Assembly (NCBI GenBank): GCA_028284265.1
Contig: JANQRZ010000013.1
Span: 62,001 to 126,000 of the forward strand
Source of the DNA: Rhodothermales bacterium
GTDB lineage: Bacteria > Bacteroidota > Rhodothermia > Rhodothermales > JANQRZ01
DNA length: 64,000 bases
Direction of reading: 5' to 3'
The position numbers and the translations under genes were made by a program. Of this stretch, positions 27,048 through 35,677 are shown piece by piece (within the stretch, counting starts at the first letter, position 1; the number at the start of each line of letters is the position of its first letter). The notes below the pieces were generated by a model. The model searched no databases. It was not told the origin of the DNA and was given only the letters and a program-made list of their open reading frames with translations.

Positions 27048-27842
27048 ATGAGTGACGAGCGTCGATATAGCGAGCAAGAGATCGCTACGATTTTCGAGCA
27101 GGCTGCCGAGGCACAGGAGGCCGCACATCAATCCCGCTCGTCCGGTGAAGGGTTGACACTCGCCGAACTCCAGCAGATCGGCAAGGAGGCAGGTATTACT
27201 CCTGAGTTCATTGCGCGGGCTGCCGCCCGTATAGGTCAGGTCACCCCTGCTTCACCACCTCCTGCGACTTATCTCGGTCTTCCCATCAGTGTGGCGCGAA
27301 CGGTAGAGTTGCCGGGGCCGCTCTCGGAGAAAGACTGGGACCGACTCGTCGTAGACCTCCGCGAGACATTTCAAGCGACCGGGGAAATCCGCCGGGATGG
27401 AGCGCTCCGAGAGTGGCGAAATGGGAACCTACATGCGCTCGTCGAGCCAACCGAGTCCGGGCACCGCCTGCGCTTCCGCACCCGAAAGGGGAGCGCTCAG
27501 CAATCATTCAGCCTCAGCTTTTTCTTCTTGGTGATAGGGGCGATCTTCCTCGCGCTGTTGGCCGCAAAGAGCGACCCGGAGCCTGGCATGATGGTGATTA
27601 TGTCGCTGTTCGTGGCTGCCGGTCTGGGAGGGGCTGGGCTTACAGCCTATCGGCTTCCGCGTTGGGCACAGGAGCGAGAGCGCCAGATGGACGCGATTGC
27701 GGCCCGTGCTGTCGAGAGAATGACAGCTCCGGCAGCGGCCGAGATGGCCCCCGGCCCGACTTCGACAGACCACCTCGGCCTCGATGAGCTTGAAAGCTAT
27801 ACTGGTGGGGCTTCCTCCATGCCGCATAAGACGCGAACGTGA
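27048..27842 (+). CDS. Membrane protein of unknown function with N-terminal helical module
   Basis: A 264-residue protein. The N-terminus (YSEQEIATIFEQAAEAQEAA and then GLTLAELQQIGKEAGITPEFI) looks like a small helical, SHOCT-like module. Two membrane helices sit near 150-195 (LSFFFLVIGAIFLALLAA; MMVIMSLFVAAGLGGAGL) in a cytosolic context. No family is recognised. ATG 27048 is chosen over 27009, which would overlap the dusB stop. Confidence 0.6.
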   Translation: MSDERRYSEQEIATIFEQAAEAQEAAHQSRSSGEGLTLAELQQIGKEAGITPEFIARAAARIGQVTPASPPPATYLGLPISVARTVELPGPLSEKDWDRLVVDLRETFQATGEIRRDGALREWRNGNLHALVEPTESGHRLRFRTRKGSAQQSFSLSFFFLVIGAIFLALLAAKSDPEPGMMVIMSLFVAAGLGGAGLTAYRLPRWAQERERQMDAIAARAVERMTAPAAAEMAPGPTSTDHLGLDELESYTGGASSMPHKTRT

Positions 27843-27885
27843 AGTAGTTTACCTCGCTCGTGCAGCGCTTCTTGCTGGCTAGGCA

Positions 27886-27903
27886 GGTGCCGGAACCGGC
27901 ACC
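27886..27903. terminator. Short perfect hairpin GGTGCCGG-AA-CCGGCACC
   Basis: An 8-bp stem with a 2-base loop, 44 bp after the membrane-protein stop and 56 bp before the DUF302 lipoprotein start. There is no T-run. It is a reasonable terminator candidate. Confidence 0.4.
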
Positions 27904-27958
27904 GGTCCAAGCGTAGAACGGGTGCCTCTCAATCCTGCCCACTTCCCACCCCATCCCC

Positions 27959-28882
27959 ATGTTTACTCTGCGCTTTTTCCCCTTTCTACTTTTGTTTCTT
28001 CTCGTCGGTGTTGGATGCGACAGTGACAATGGTGATGCTCCGCCTCCATCCTCTGCCAATGTGCCAAGTCTGGTCCGTGCTCAGAGCGATACCGACGTAC
28101 CGGGCACGTTTAACCGACTCAGTCAGACCATTCAGACCAATCCGCTGGTTGACTTCGTCGCGGCTGTCAACCACTCCACGAATGCCCAGAACGCGGGCCT
28201 GACTCTGCGCCCGATGCGCGTCGTGCTGGCAGGCAATCCGGTGGCTGATACGCCGATTCTGCAAGCGAATCAGGTAGCGGGCATCGACGTGCCTCAAAGG
28301 CTGCTGGTCTATGAAGCCGCTGACGGCAGCGTGTTCGCGGCGTATGACGACCCAGAGTATCTCGCACAGCGCCACGGCGTTGGCGCTGTAGCAACGCTCG
28401 GACAGATCAGAAACGTGCTGCGGTCTTCCGCGCAGGCCGGTACCAATGGCACTGTGTCTGATCCGGGTGTCGGGACGATCAGCCTGAACCAAGGCCTCGT
28501 TTCCGCTGAGAGCAACTTTAATGCGGAGACTACCTACACACGCCTCCGTGCTGCCATCGAAGCCAACGCGACCCTGACCATCGTCGCGGAGGTGAGCCAC
28601 GATGCAAACGCGAAGGCCATCGGCGAGGACCTGCGCCCGACCCGCGTGATCGTTTTTGGAAACCCGGCGCTCGGCACACCACTGATGCAGAGCAGCCAGA
28701 CTACCGGGCTTGACCTGCCGCAGAAGATGCTGGTCTACACGGATGCGACGGGCAGCACGTTCGTCGTCTTCAACGACCCGGCCTATGTCGCAGCGCGCCA
28801 CGGCGCATCGGGCGTAAATGACGAGATCGGACAGATTCGCACCGCACTGCAAGGACTGGCCGCCACCGCAACGGGTAACTGA
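27959..28882 (+). CDS. Lipoprotein with two tandem DUF302 domains
   Basis: A 307-residue lipoprotein (LLVGVGC lipobox). It carries two clearly related DUF302 units of about 125 residues. Unit one runs FNRLSQTIQTNPLVDFVAAV through LRPMRVVLAGNPVADTPILQ and PQRLLVYEAADGSVFAAYDDPEYLAQRHG. Unit two repeats the same order (LRAAIEANATLTIVAEV, LRPTRVIVFGNPALGTPLMQ, PQKMLVYTDATGSTFVVFNDPAYVAARHG). DUF302 is a small alpha/beta domain of unknown function, usually single. This is an internal duplication. Confidence 0.85.
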   Translation: MFTLRFFPFLLLFLLVGVGCDSDNGDAPPPSSANVPSLVRAQSDTDVPGTFNRLSQTIQTNPLVDFVAAVNHSTNAQNAGLTLRPMRVVLAGNPVADTPILQANQVAGIDVPQRLLVYEAADGSVFAAYDDPEYLAQRHGVGAVATLGQIRNVLRSSAQAGTNGTVSDPGVGTISLNQGLVSAESNFNAETTYTRLRAAIEANATLTIVAEVSHDANAKAIGEDLRPTRVIVFGNPALGTPLMQSSQTTGLDLPQKMLVYTDATGSTFVVFNDPAYVAARHGASGVNDEIGQIRTALQGLAATATGN

Positions 28883-28923
28883 TCGGCACCTCTCTTTGCG
28901 CTTGCTACCCGGCGCGGTGGGCC

Positions 28924-30192
28924 TCAGCCTGCCGCGCCGTTTTCTTTGTTGCCCATCCGGTAGAGTGCCTCGTCCAGTCCCCACAGCCCGAGGCTGAAGG
29001 CGGCGAGCACGGCGAGCGCGAGGATCGGCTCCCAGATCACGAAGCCGCCGACGACGCCCAGAATCCCGCCGAGGTACTTGATGTAGTTGAGCTGCTCGTT
29101 CGAGGTTTTCTTGAGAAGGTTCTCCAGTTGTGCTTCGTCGAACCCGCGCGCGTTCTCGATAATCATGCTGTAGACATCGAGCCGTTCGACGAAGCCGAGT
29201 ACCGTTTTGGTGGCGAAGGCTTCGATCTGCTCGCTCCGGGCTTCGATGCGGTCTGGGACGGTGTCCAGCATCTCGTCGAGCCGGTCGAGGACGGGGTCGA
29301 GTGCGCCGGGGATTTCTTGGATCGCCTTGTCGATGCGGCGCTGGAAGTCCCGCTCGTTGAGCGAGCGATAGGCCTTGAGGGCAAGCCCGCCGAGGCCCTG
29401 CCCGGCGTAGTCCTCGATCTTCTGCATCGCCACCTCGCCGAGTTTCTCGCGCATCTCCTCGGAGCCTAGAACGCTCTCGACGTAGGCCGCCGTCAGGTCT
29501 TTCAACTCGTCCCGAAACTCCGGGTCTTCCACCACCGACTTCAGCACATCGACGGCTTGCTCGCGGTACTTCCGAATCGCGCCGCTCTCTTCAATCTTGG
29601 CCTTGATGATGTCCTCGTTGATCAGCTCCTGCGAGATCGCCTGCGCGAGGCGGAAGATGACGCGCTCGCGCTGCGCCGGGATGAGGCCCTGTGGGACGAT
29701 AGGGCGCTTCTCGCGAGGCTGAAACAGCATCGTGATCGCTAGCCAGTTCGTCGCAAATCCGATCAGCCCACTCACAGCGAGGATGCGGAGCAGGCCGGAT
29801 AGGGCCAGTTCGCGCCCGAACAGTTCGATGCTCGCGCCGGGGAAGTCCCACACGAACGAGAGCAGGAACAGCGCACCAAGCAGCCACGGGATGAGTCGCA
29901 TCACCGGCAGAATCGCGCCGAGGCGACCTTTCAGTCGTGGCGGCTCCGGCACCGGGGTAGGTGCAGTGGCGGTGCGCTTCGGGAGGTGGCGGCGGACGTA
30001 GCGCGCCAGCAGCAGCCCGAGGTCATGTGCCCGCCGCTTCGTGACGGCCTTCGCCTCCTCGACCGTATGCGCGTGCTCGCTCTCCGACTCGTCCGGTTCG
30101 ATGTCCACCGCCTCGACATCGAGTGGCTCGATCTCGTCCGGGCCGATGATGCCGGGGACGGGCGTGACGCGGGGCTTCTTGGAATCGCTCAT
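28924..30192 (-). CDS. DUF445 membrane protein
   Basis: A 422-residue protein. An acidic N-terminal tail leads to two membrane helices near 90-160 and the DUF445 signature GLIGFATNWLAITMLFQPREKRPI...QGLIPAQRERVIFRLAQAIS. A long amphipathic helical region follows, then a final hydrophobic hairpin (ILGVVGGFVIWEPILALAVLAAF). Function unknown in the family. The start is 8 bp from the HD-domain gene stop, so they may be co-transcribed. Confidence 0.88.
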   Translation of the reverse strand: MSDSKKPRVTPVPGIIGPDEIEPLDVEAVDIEPDESESEHAHTVEEAKAVTKRRAHDLGLLLARYVRRHLPKRTATAPTPVPEPPRLKGRLGAILPVMRLIPWLLGALFLLSFVWDFPGASIELFGRELALSGLLRILAVSGLIGFATNWLAITMLFQPREKRPIVPQGLIPAQRERVIFRLAQAISQELINEDIIKAKIEESGAIRKYREQAVDVLKSVVEDPEFRDELKDLTAAYVESVLGSEEMREKLGEVAMQKIEDYAGQGLGGLALKAYRSLNERDFQRRIDKAIQEIPGALDPVLDRLDEMLDTVPDRIEARSEQIEAFATKTVLGFVERLDVYSMIIENARGFDEAQLENLLKKTSNEQLNYIKYLGGILGVVGGFVIWEPILALAVLAAFSLGLWGLDEALYRMGNKENGAAG

Positions 30193-30200
30193 GCAGGCTT

Positions 30201-30755
30201 CTACGCGAACCCGAGCCGTTTGGCTTCACGCTGCATGCCTTCGATCACATTGGCGATGTGCTCCATCAGATCAACCCCTAGTTCCTCCGCGCCTTGGTGG
30301 ATGTCCTCGCGGCTGACCGCGGCGGCGAAACGCTTGTCCTTGAGCTTCTTCTTGACCGATTTCGGCGTCAGGCCCTCCAGCCCGTTCGGGCGGACGTACC
30401 CGACGGCGGTGATGAACCCGGCGAGTTCGTCCACGGCGAAGAGCGTCTTCGCCATCTTCGTCTCGCGCGCCACGCCTGAGTAGGACGCGTGTCCGAGGAT
30501 CGCGGTGCGGATGGTCTCGGGGTAGCCCCGCTCCTCCAGCACCTTCACGCCGACGAATGGGTGCTCGTCCAGCGAGGGGTGCTTCTCGTAGTCCATGTCG
30601 TGCAGCAGCCCCGTGATCCGCCATGTCTCCACGTCCTCGCCGAACTGCTCGGCGTAGGTCGCCATCGCCGCCTCGACTGCATAGGCGTGGCGGCGGAGGC
30701 TGTCGGTTTCCGTCCACTCGTGAAAGAGGACGAGCGCGTCGTCGTAGCTAGGCAT
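30201..30755 (-). CDS. HD domain hydrolase
   Basis: A 184-residue protein with the metal-binding HD pair in TGLLHDMDYEKHPSLDEHPFVG, an upstream RHAYAVEAAM His and a downstream ILGHASYSG His. This is the HDIG/HDOD-like pattern used by phosphohydrolases. The substrate cannot be inferred. It lies directly before DUF445 on the same strand. Confidence 0.88.
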   Translation of the reverse strand: MPSYDDALVLFHEWTETDSLRRHAYAVEAAMATYAEQFGEDVETWRITGLLHDMDYEKHPSLDEHPFVGVKVLEERGYPETIRTAILGHASYSGVARETKMAKTLFAVDELAGFITAVGYVRPNGLEGLTPKSVKKKLKDKRFAAAVSREDIHQGAEELGVDLMEHIANVIEGMQREAKRLGFA

Positions 30756-30767
30756 GAGAAGGGATGT

Positions 30768-31379
30768 CTATTTGAATCGGAACCACCATACTGCGCCAGC
30801 AGCCAAGATCAGTATCGCGACTACAAGGACAAAGGTAGATCCGCTTTGCCCGTTGCTCTCTGGGGAATATCCCGAACCGAGATGACGGCCTAGTGTGTCG
30901 CGTGTCACCAGCCAAGGGGCACCCGAGTACTCGGGATAGGCAATCAGCGTAGAATCTAGCTCTTCTGAGGTGAGCACAGGCACAGAACGCATGCAAAGCC
31001 AAGTGAAGAGAATGCCTCCCCATGCGTTGGCCTCGATCAGCATTTCTTCACCAGTATCAGGTATGGTCATAGCGCAGGAGGAATGGTCAGTGCGTATCTC
31101 GATACGCTGACGGGGTTCTCCCTTCCACCATCGATCTACCTCAAAAAGAAGCGACTCGTGGCGCTCTTGATCGGAGGGGACTAACCAAGACGGAAGCTCC
31201 AACCACATGAGGTTGTCGAAAATGTGGACCGTGCGGTGGCTAATGAGCCTTCCGGTGAAAAGCACGTCGCTGCTGTCCACAATCTCGGTCCACGGACGGT
31301 CATCGATGCAGCCGCAGGCTTTGGCCTCAGGTGCGATCAGAATGGCAAGAGATAAAATGCAGACGCCTCTCAGATACAT
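30768..31379 (-). CDS. Low-GC secreted protein with TIMP/NTR-like start and C-terminal anchor
   Basis: A 203-residue protein with signal peptide MYLRGVCILSLAILIAPEAKA, a mature N-terminus CGCIDD, then SSDVLFTGRLIS and LFEVDRWWKGEP. The CxC start followed by a DVVFxG strand resembles TIMP/NTR-like bacterial proteins. A C-terminal helix (FVLVVAILILAAGAVWWF) plus RFK would anchor it. The gene is visibly AT-richer than both neighbours, which suggests acquisition. Family assignment is tentative. Confidence 0.55.
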   Translation of the reverse strand: MYLRGVCILSLAILIAPEAKACGCIDDRPWTEIVDSSDVLFTGRLISHRTVHIFDNLMWLELPSWLVPSDQERHESLLFEVDRWWKGEPRQRIEIRTDHSSCAMTIPDTGEEMLIEANAWGGILFTWLCMRSVPVLTSEELDSTLIAYPEYSGAPWLVTRDTLGRHLGSGYSPESNGQSGSTFVLVVAILILAAGAVWWFRFK

Positions 31380-31397
31380 ACTCCCCGACCTCCCGAC

Positions 31398-32369
31398 TCA
31401 AAACACATCCACGAGGCGAAGGTCTTTCAGGAACCGCTTCGGGTCGGCTTGGAACTCAAGGACGAGTTGGTTCAGGTTCGTCGCGGTCGTGTTTAGGTTG
31501 TGGTAGAGCGTCGGGTCATTGAGCATTAGCCCGAGCGTGCCCTCGCCGCTGTCGAGCTTGGCTAGGACGGCGTCGAGTTGGGCGGAGGTCGTCTCGAACG
31601 AGGCGAGGCTGGACTCGACGCCGACGAGAGCGCGGTTGAGGCGCTGGATTGTCATGGCGAGCGAGTCGGCGTTCTCATCGGCGAAGGCTCCGGCCTGAGC
31701 GGTCAGCGCGCCGACGTTGTCCGAGGTCTGACGGAGGCTGGCAAGCGTGGCTTCGATCTGCTGTGCCTGCGAGGTGAGCAGCCGATTGGCCGAGGCCGAG
31801 GCGAGGCGAAGCTGGCGGATCGTCGCGCTGAGGTCGCCGTCCTCGGCGAGGAGGGCATCGACGTTCGAGAACGTCCCGGCGGCTCCGGTGATGAGCGTGT
31901 CCACACTCCCGAACAGCCGCTCGGCGTTGTTCTGGACGAGGCCCACGATGTCGGACGAGGGTTTCGTCACGAGCACGTCGCCGTCGCCGAGCGGTGGCGG
32001 GCCGGGATCGGCGGGGTCAATCGTCACGCCGACGTTGCCGAGCGCGGAGAGGCCGCTGATTCGGGCGACGGAGCCTTGGGGGATCGGTGTGTCGTTCGTG
32101 ATCGACAGGACGACTTGGGCGGCACGGGCATCTGGCTGAAGCGTCACATCCTGCACCGTCCCGATCTGCACCCCGCTGATATCGACCGGGTTGCCCGAGG
32201 CCAAGCCTTCCGTATCGTCGAACACCGCGACCAACTCGTAGCCCGCGCCGAAGACCGGCAGGCCCGCGAGATACCGGGCACCGAAGAAGGCGATGAGCGC
32301 CGCGACCGTAATGGCGACGCCGACTTTGAACTCGTTTCCGTATTGCATAAGGGTGGGGCTGGGAGCCAA
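31398..32369 (-). CDS. mlaD: MlaD family (MCE) lipid-transport protein
   Basis: A 323-residue protein with one N-terminal membrane helix (VAITVAALIAFFGARYL) and an MCE domain (VFDDTEGLASGNPVDISGVQIGTVQDV). A long helical region about 150-290 follows (repeated Leu/Ala heptads with SLRQTSDNVGAL), and the C-terminus ends RFLKDLRLVDVF. MlaD hexamers pass phospholipids between envelope membranes. It is last in an mlaE-mlaF-mlaD order on the minus strand, but a palindromic repeat fills the gap to mlaF. Confidence 0.88.
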   Translation of the reverse strand: MAPSPTLMQYGNEFKVGVAITVAALIAFFGARYLAGLPVFGAGYELVAVFDDTEGLASGNPVDISGVQIGTVQDVTLQPDARAAQVVLSITNDTPIPQGSVARISGLSALGNVGVTIDPADPGPPPLGDGDVLVTKPSSDIVGLVQNNAERLFGSVDTLITGAAGTFSNVDALLAEDGDLSATIRQLRLASASANRLLTSQAQQIEATLASLRQTSDNVGALTAQAGAFADENADSLAMTIQRLNRALVGVESSLASFETTSAQLDAVLAKLDSGEGTLGLMLNDPTLYHNLNTTATNLNQLVLEFQADPKRFLKDLRLVDVF

Positions 32370-32379
32370 ATCAACGGGC

Positions 32380-32473
32380 TGTCATTGCGAGCGACCGAAG
32401 GGAGCGCGGCAATCTCCTGAAGAAAGAACCGAGGTCGGGAGATTGCTTCGTCGCTCCGCTCCTCGCAATGACA
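32380..32473. repeat. REP-like palindromic element, TGTCATTGCGAG family
   Basis: About 94 bp bounded by TGTCATTGCGAG on one strand and the same sequence on the other (CTCGCAATGACA at 32462-32473). Internal arms share GGCAATCTCC and GAAGCAATCTCC. It occupies the mlaF-mlaD gap. A second copy is at 59660-59744. Confidence 0.8.
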
Positions 32474-32498
32474 GGTGTGGTGATAGGCAAAGGGGTTA

Positions 32499-33233
32499 TC
32501 AGATAACGTACTCGCTCGCCTTGACGAAGGCGAGGGTGGCCTCGTCGGCGCAGCAGCGGAGGTCTTCCATCGTGCCAGTCCAGTGGAGGCGGCGCTCGTG
32601 GATGAACCCGGCGCGGTCGGCGATGGCGAGGACCGAGTTCATGTCATGGGTGATAACGATGCTCGTCGCATGGAGCGTCTCGGCGAGGTGGACGATGAGG
32701 TCGTTGATGGTGGCCGAGGTCTGCGGGTCGAGACCGCTCGTCGGCTCGTCGTAGAGGATGTAGCGCGGCTCCAGCGCGACGGCGCGGGCGAGGGCGACGC
32801 GCTTCTGCTGCCCGCCCGAGAGTTCGCTCGGCTTCTTCGACCCGGCGTCGGGGAGTTTCACCACGCTCAGGCACCAGTGGGCGCGGTCCATGATCTCAGC
32901 CTCGGACTGCCGCGTGAACGTCCGTAGCGGGAACGCCACATTCTCCAGCGCCGACATCGAATCGAATAGTGCTCCGCCCTGAAAGAGGACGCCGAACTGG
33001 CGGCGGATCTTGCGCAGTTCGCCGTAGGACAGCGCGTGGAGGTCGGTTCCGTCGATCAGCACGCGCCCCGCGTCTGGCGTAAGCAGGCCGATGATGTGTT
33101 TGAGCAGCACGCTCTTGCCCGACCCGCTCCGTCCGATTACCGCGAACGTCTCGCCATCGCGGATTTCCAGCGACACGTCTTCGAGGACGGACCGCCCGTC
33201 GAAGCCTTTGGACAGGTTCTGTATTTCGATCAT
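32499..33233 (-). CDS. mlaF: ABC transporter ATPase MlaF-like
   Basis: A 244-residue ATPase. Walker A GRSGSGKS is at 34-41, the signature LSGGQQKR near 139, Walker B YILYDEPTSGLD near 158-169 and the switch His in ITHD near 195. In this family it powers phospholipid movement with MlaE in the inner membrane. It lies between mlaE and mlaD, each separated by palindromic repeat DNA rather than by tight coupling. Confidence 0.93.
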   Translation of the reverse strand: MIEIQNLSKGFDGRSVLEDVSLEIRDGETFAVIGRSGSGKSVLLKHIIGLLTPDAGRVLIDGTDLHALSYGELRKIRRQFGVLFQGGALFDSMSALENVAFPLRTFTRQSEAEIMDRAHWCLSVVKLPDAGSKKPSELSGGQQKRVALARAVALEPRYILYDEPTSGLDPQTSATINDLIVHLAETLHATSIVITHDMNSVLAIADRAGFIHERRLHWTGTMEDLRCCADEATLAFVKASEYVI

Positions 33234-33243
33234 GGGGCTGTTT

Positions 33244-33304
33244 GCTGTTAGCTTTTGGCTATTAGCTCTCAGGGCTAACAGCTAAAAGCCGAGAGCTAAT
33301 AGCT
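33244..33304. repeat. AT-rich composite palindrome of AGCTATTAGC units
   Basis: TATTAGCTCTC pairs with GAGAGCTAATA at the far side, and GCTGTTAGC pairs with GCTAACAGC in the middle. The block is much AT-richer than flanking genes and fills almost the whole mlaE-mlaF gap. It appears to be a dispersed palindromic repeat type distinct from the TGTCATTGCGAG family. Confidence 0.7.
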
Positions 33305-33305
33305 A

Positions 33306-34073
33306 TCAAAGCATAATCACCGCGAGGACGTAGTCGGCGAGCAGGACGAACACGCACGACATCACCGTCGCCTGCGTCGTACTCCGGCCCACGCCCTCGG
33401 CACCGCCGGAGGTGTAGTAGCCGTAGTAGCACGAGACGCTCGTGATTGCAAACCCGAAGGCGAGCGACTTCACTACGCCGAAGAACAGGTCGTAGGGCCG
33501 AAACAGCAGGCGTGCGCCGTCGATGAAGGTGGCGAGCGGGATCACTCCCGTCGTCTCGCCGACGACGATGCCCATCCCGATGCCGACCGTGCAGGCGACG
33601 ACGTAGATCAGCGGAAACATCAGCACGCCCGCGAGGATGCGCGGCAGGACGAGGTAGCTCGCCGAGTTCAGGCCCATCGCCTCCAGCGCGTCGATCTGCT
33701 CTGTTACCCGCATCGTCCCCAACTCCGCCGCGATCCGCGCCCCGACACGCCCGGCGAGGATGAACGCTGCGATCAGCGCGCCGAGTTCGAGGATCACGCT
33801 CGTCGTCACGAACGACCCGACCGCCGTCTTCGGGAGGTAGAACGAGCCTTCGAGCTGGTAGATCGACTGTACTGCGGCAACGGCTCCTGTGAACGCCGAG
33901 GCGAGCGCCACGATGGGCAGCGAGTCGATCCCGACGCGGACGAACTGCTCGGTGAGGTTGCGGTAGTAGAGCCGGAGGTGGGGCGTCCCGCTAAAGGCGC
34001 TCCCGAGGAGCAACCCGAACCGACCGAGGCCGGTGAAGAAGGCGTCCGTCCGATGTCGGATGAGCGCGACCAT
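33306..34073 (-). CDS. mlaE: MlaE-like ABC permease
   Basis: A 255-residue membrane protein with an amphipathic N-terminal helix and five to six hydrophobic helices. The MlaE core is RVGARIAAELGTMRVTEQIDALEAMGLNSASYLVLPR, followed by FGFAITSVSCYYGYYTSGGAEGVGRSTTQAVV-like sequence. It is the inner-membrane permease of the phospholipid transport system and the first gene of the leftward mla set. It is divergent from radA. Confidence 0.93.
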   Translation of the reverse strand: MVALIRHRTDAFFTGLGRFGLLLGSAFSGTPHLRLYYRNLTEQFVRVGIDSLPIVALASAFTGAVAAVQSIYQLEGSFYLPKTAVGSFVTTSVILELGALIAAFILAGRVGARIAAELGTMRVTEQIDALEAMGLNSASYLVLPRILAGVLMFPLIYVVACTVGIGMGIVVGETTGVIPLATFIDGARLLFRPYDLFFGVVKSLAFGFAITSVSCYYGYYTSGGAEGVGRSTTQATVMSCVFVLLADYVLAVIML

Positions 34074-34176
34074 GCGGTGTCACAGGGGTGGTGTATACTG
34101 GCGGTCGGGGCTTAACGTCATTGCTCGTTACGACGTTGCGTGAAGATACTCGTTACACCGGACACCCTCCTGTCAC

Positions 34177-35550
34177 ATGGCGAAACCCAAGACCATCTTT
34201 ACCTGCCAGAGCTGCGGCCACGTCGCGCACCGCTGGATGGGCAAATGCCCCGAGTGCGAGGACTGGAACTCGTTCGTCGAGGAGACCGAACGCTCATCGG
34301 TCAAAGCCCCCGTCATGCAGATCGTCCCGACGTTCGGGCGAGGCACCACCGGATCGAAAGCGCAGCGGATCACCGAGGTCGAGGTCGCCGAACAGCCGCG
34401 CTTGGTGACAGGGCTGAGTGAGTTCGACCGGGTGATGGGCGGCGGCATCATGATCGGCAGCCTCACGCTCGTCGCGGGCGACCCTGGCATCGGGAAGTCG
34501 ACGCTGATGACGGAGCTGGGGCGATTTCTTCCAGCGCATACGGTGCTCTACGTCACGGGTGAGGAGTCGGCGCGGCAGGTCAAGCTCCGCGCCCAGCGCC
34601 TCGGCGTCGACACGGGGGAGTTCTTTCTCCTCGCCGAGACCAACGTGGAAGAAATCGTGGCCGCCGTGCAGGACATCGGCCCCGACGTGCTGGTCATCGA
34701 CTCGATTCAGACGGTCTACCGGCCTGACCTGACGAGCGCGCCCGGCTCGGTCAGCCAGGTCCGTGAGTCGACCGCCGCGCTCCTCGCCCTCACCAAGCAG
34801 CTTGCGACGGCGACCTTCCTCGTCGGGCACGTCACGAAGGCAGGCAGCATTGCCGGGCCGCGTGTGCTGGAGCACATGGTCGATACGGTCATCTATTTCG
34901 AGGGCGACCGGCACCACGCCTACCGCATTCTCCGCACGGTCAAGAACCGCTTCGGTGCGTCGGGTGAGTTGGGTCTGTTCGAGATGCGCGAGAGCGGGCT
35001 GCGCGAGGTCGAGAACGCAAGCGAGATCTTTCTCTCGGAGCGACAGTACGGCGCGAGCGGCTCGGCCATCGTCTGCGCCGTCGAGGGGACGCGCCCGATC
35101 CTCGTCGAGATTCAGGCACTCGTCACGCCCGCGAGCTACGGTACCCCGCAGCGTACCGCGACGGGTTTCGACCCGAAGCGGCTCCAGATGCTCCTCGCCG
35201 TCCTCGAAAAGCGCGAGGGGATGCGGCTCTCGCAGCAGGATGTGTTTCTCAACGTCGCGGGCGGCGTCCGATTGGAGGAGCCTGCCGTGGACCTCGGCGT
35301 GGCGCTCGCCGTGGCGTCGTCCTTCCGCGACGTGCCCGCCGACAGCGGGACGGTCGTGATCGGTGAAGTCGGTCTCGGCGGCGAGGTGCGGGCCGTGAGT
35401 CGGATCGAGGCGCGGGCCGCCGAGGTCCACAAGCTCGGCTTCGAGCAGGTGCTCCTGCCCAAGTCGAACCGCAAGGGCGCAAGCTTCCCCGAAGGGCTGA
35501 AGGTGCAGGCCGTTGAGCGGCTAGGGCAAGCACTCGACGCCGTGCTCTGA
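34177..35550 (+). CDS. radA: DNA repair protein RadA
   Basis: A 457-residue RecA-like branch-migration protein. It has a zinc ribbon with Cys10, Cys13, Cys24 and Cys27, Walker A GDPGIGKST at 101-109, the RadA-specific KNRFG motif near 256 and a Lon-like C-terminal domain (DLGVALAVASSF, then VGEVGLGGEVRAVSRIEARAAE). It ends VQAVERLGQALDAVL-stop. The last 50 bases are duplicated at 37078-37127 with only third-position differences, so this 3' end was probably replaced or displaced by recombination. Confidence 0.96.
   Translation: MAKPKTIFTCQSCGHVAHRWMGKCPECEDWNSFVEETERSSVKAPVMQIVPTFGRGTTGSKAQRITEVEVAEQPRLVTGLSEFDRVMGGGIMIGSLTLVAGDPGIGKSTLMTELGRFLPAHTVLYVTGEESARQVKLRAQRLGVDTGEFFLLAETNVEEIVAAVQDIGPDVLVIDSIQTVYRPDLTSAPGSVSQVRESTAALLALTKQLATATFLVGHVTKAGSIAGPRVLEHMVDTVIYFEGDRHHAYRILRTVKNRFGASGELGLFEMRESGLREVENASEIFLSERQYGASGSAIVCAVEGTRPILVEIQALVTPASYGTPQRTATGFDPKRLQMLLAVLEKREGMRLSQQDVFLNVAGGVRLEEPAVDLGVALAVASSFRDVPADSGTVVIGEVGLGGEVRAVSRIEARAAEVHKLGFEQVLLPKSNRKGASFPEGLKVQAVERLGQALDAVL
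35501..35550 (+). repeat. Left copy of duplicated radA 3' end
   Basis: 50 bp forming the present radA tail. It matches 37078-37127 at 44 of 50 positions. All six differences are in third codon positions, five of them keeping the same amino acid and the sixth changing TGA to TAA. The two copies bracket the leucine-rich-repeat gene as direct repeats. Confidence 0.85.
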
Positions 35551-35677
35551 AGAGCGGAGGTATCGCGAAGTGCCCTGAGACAGAAATGGGGCCCTCGTAG
35601 CTTGGTCTTCAACAAGCGTCGTTATTAGATGTTTGAGATACCTGACGCCATCGTTCCCCTCGAACTACGGTAGTACA

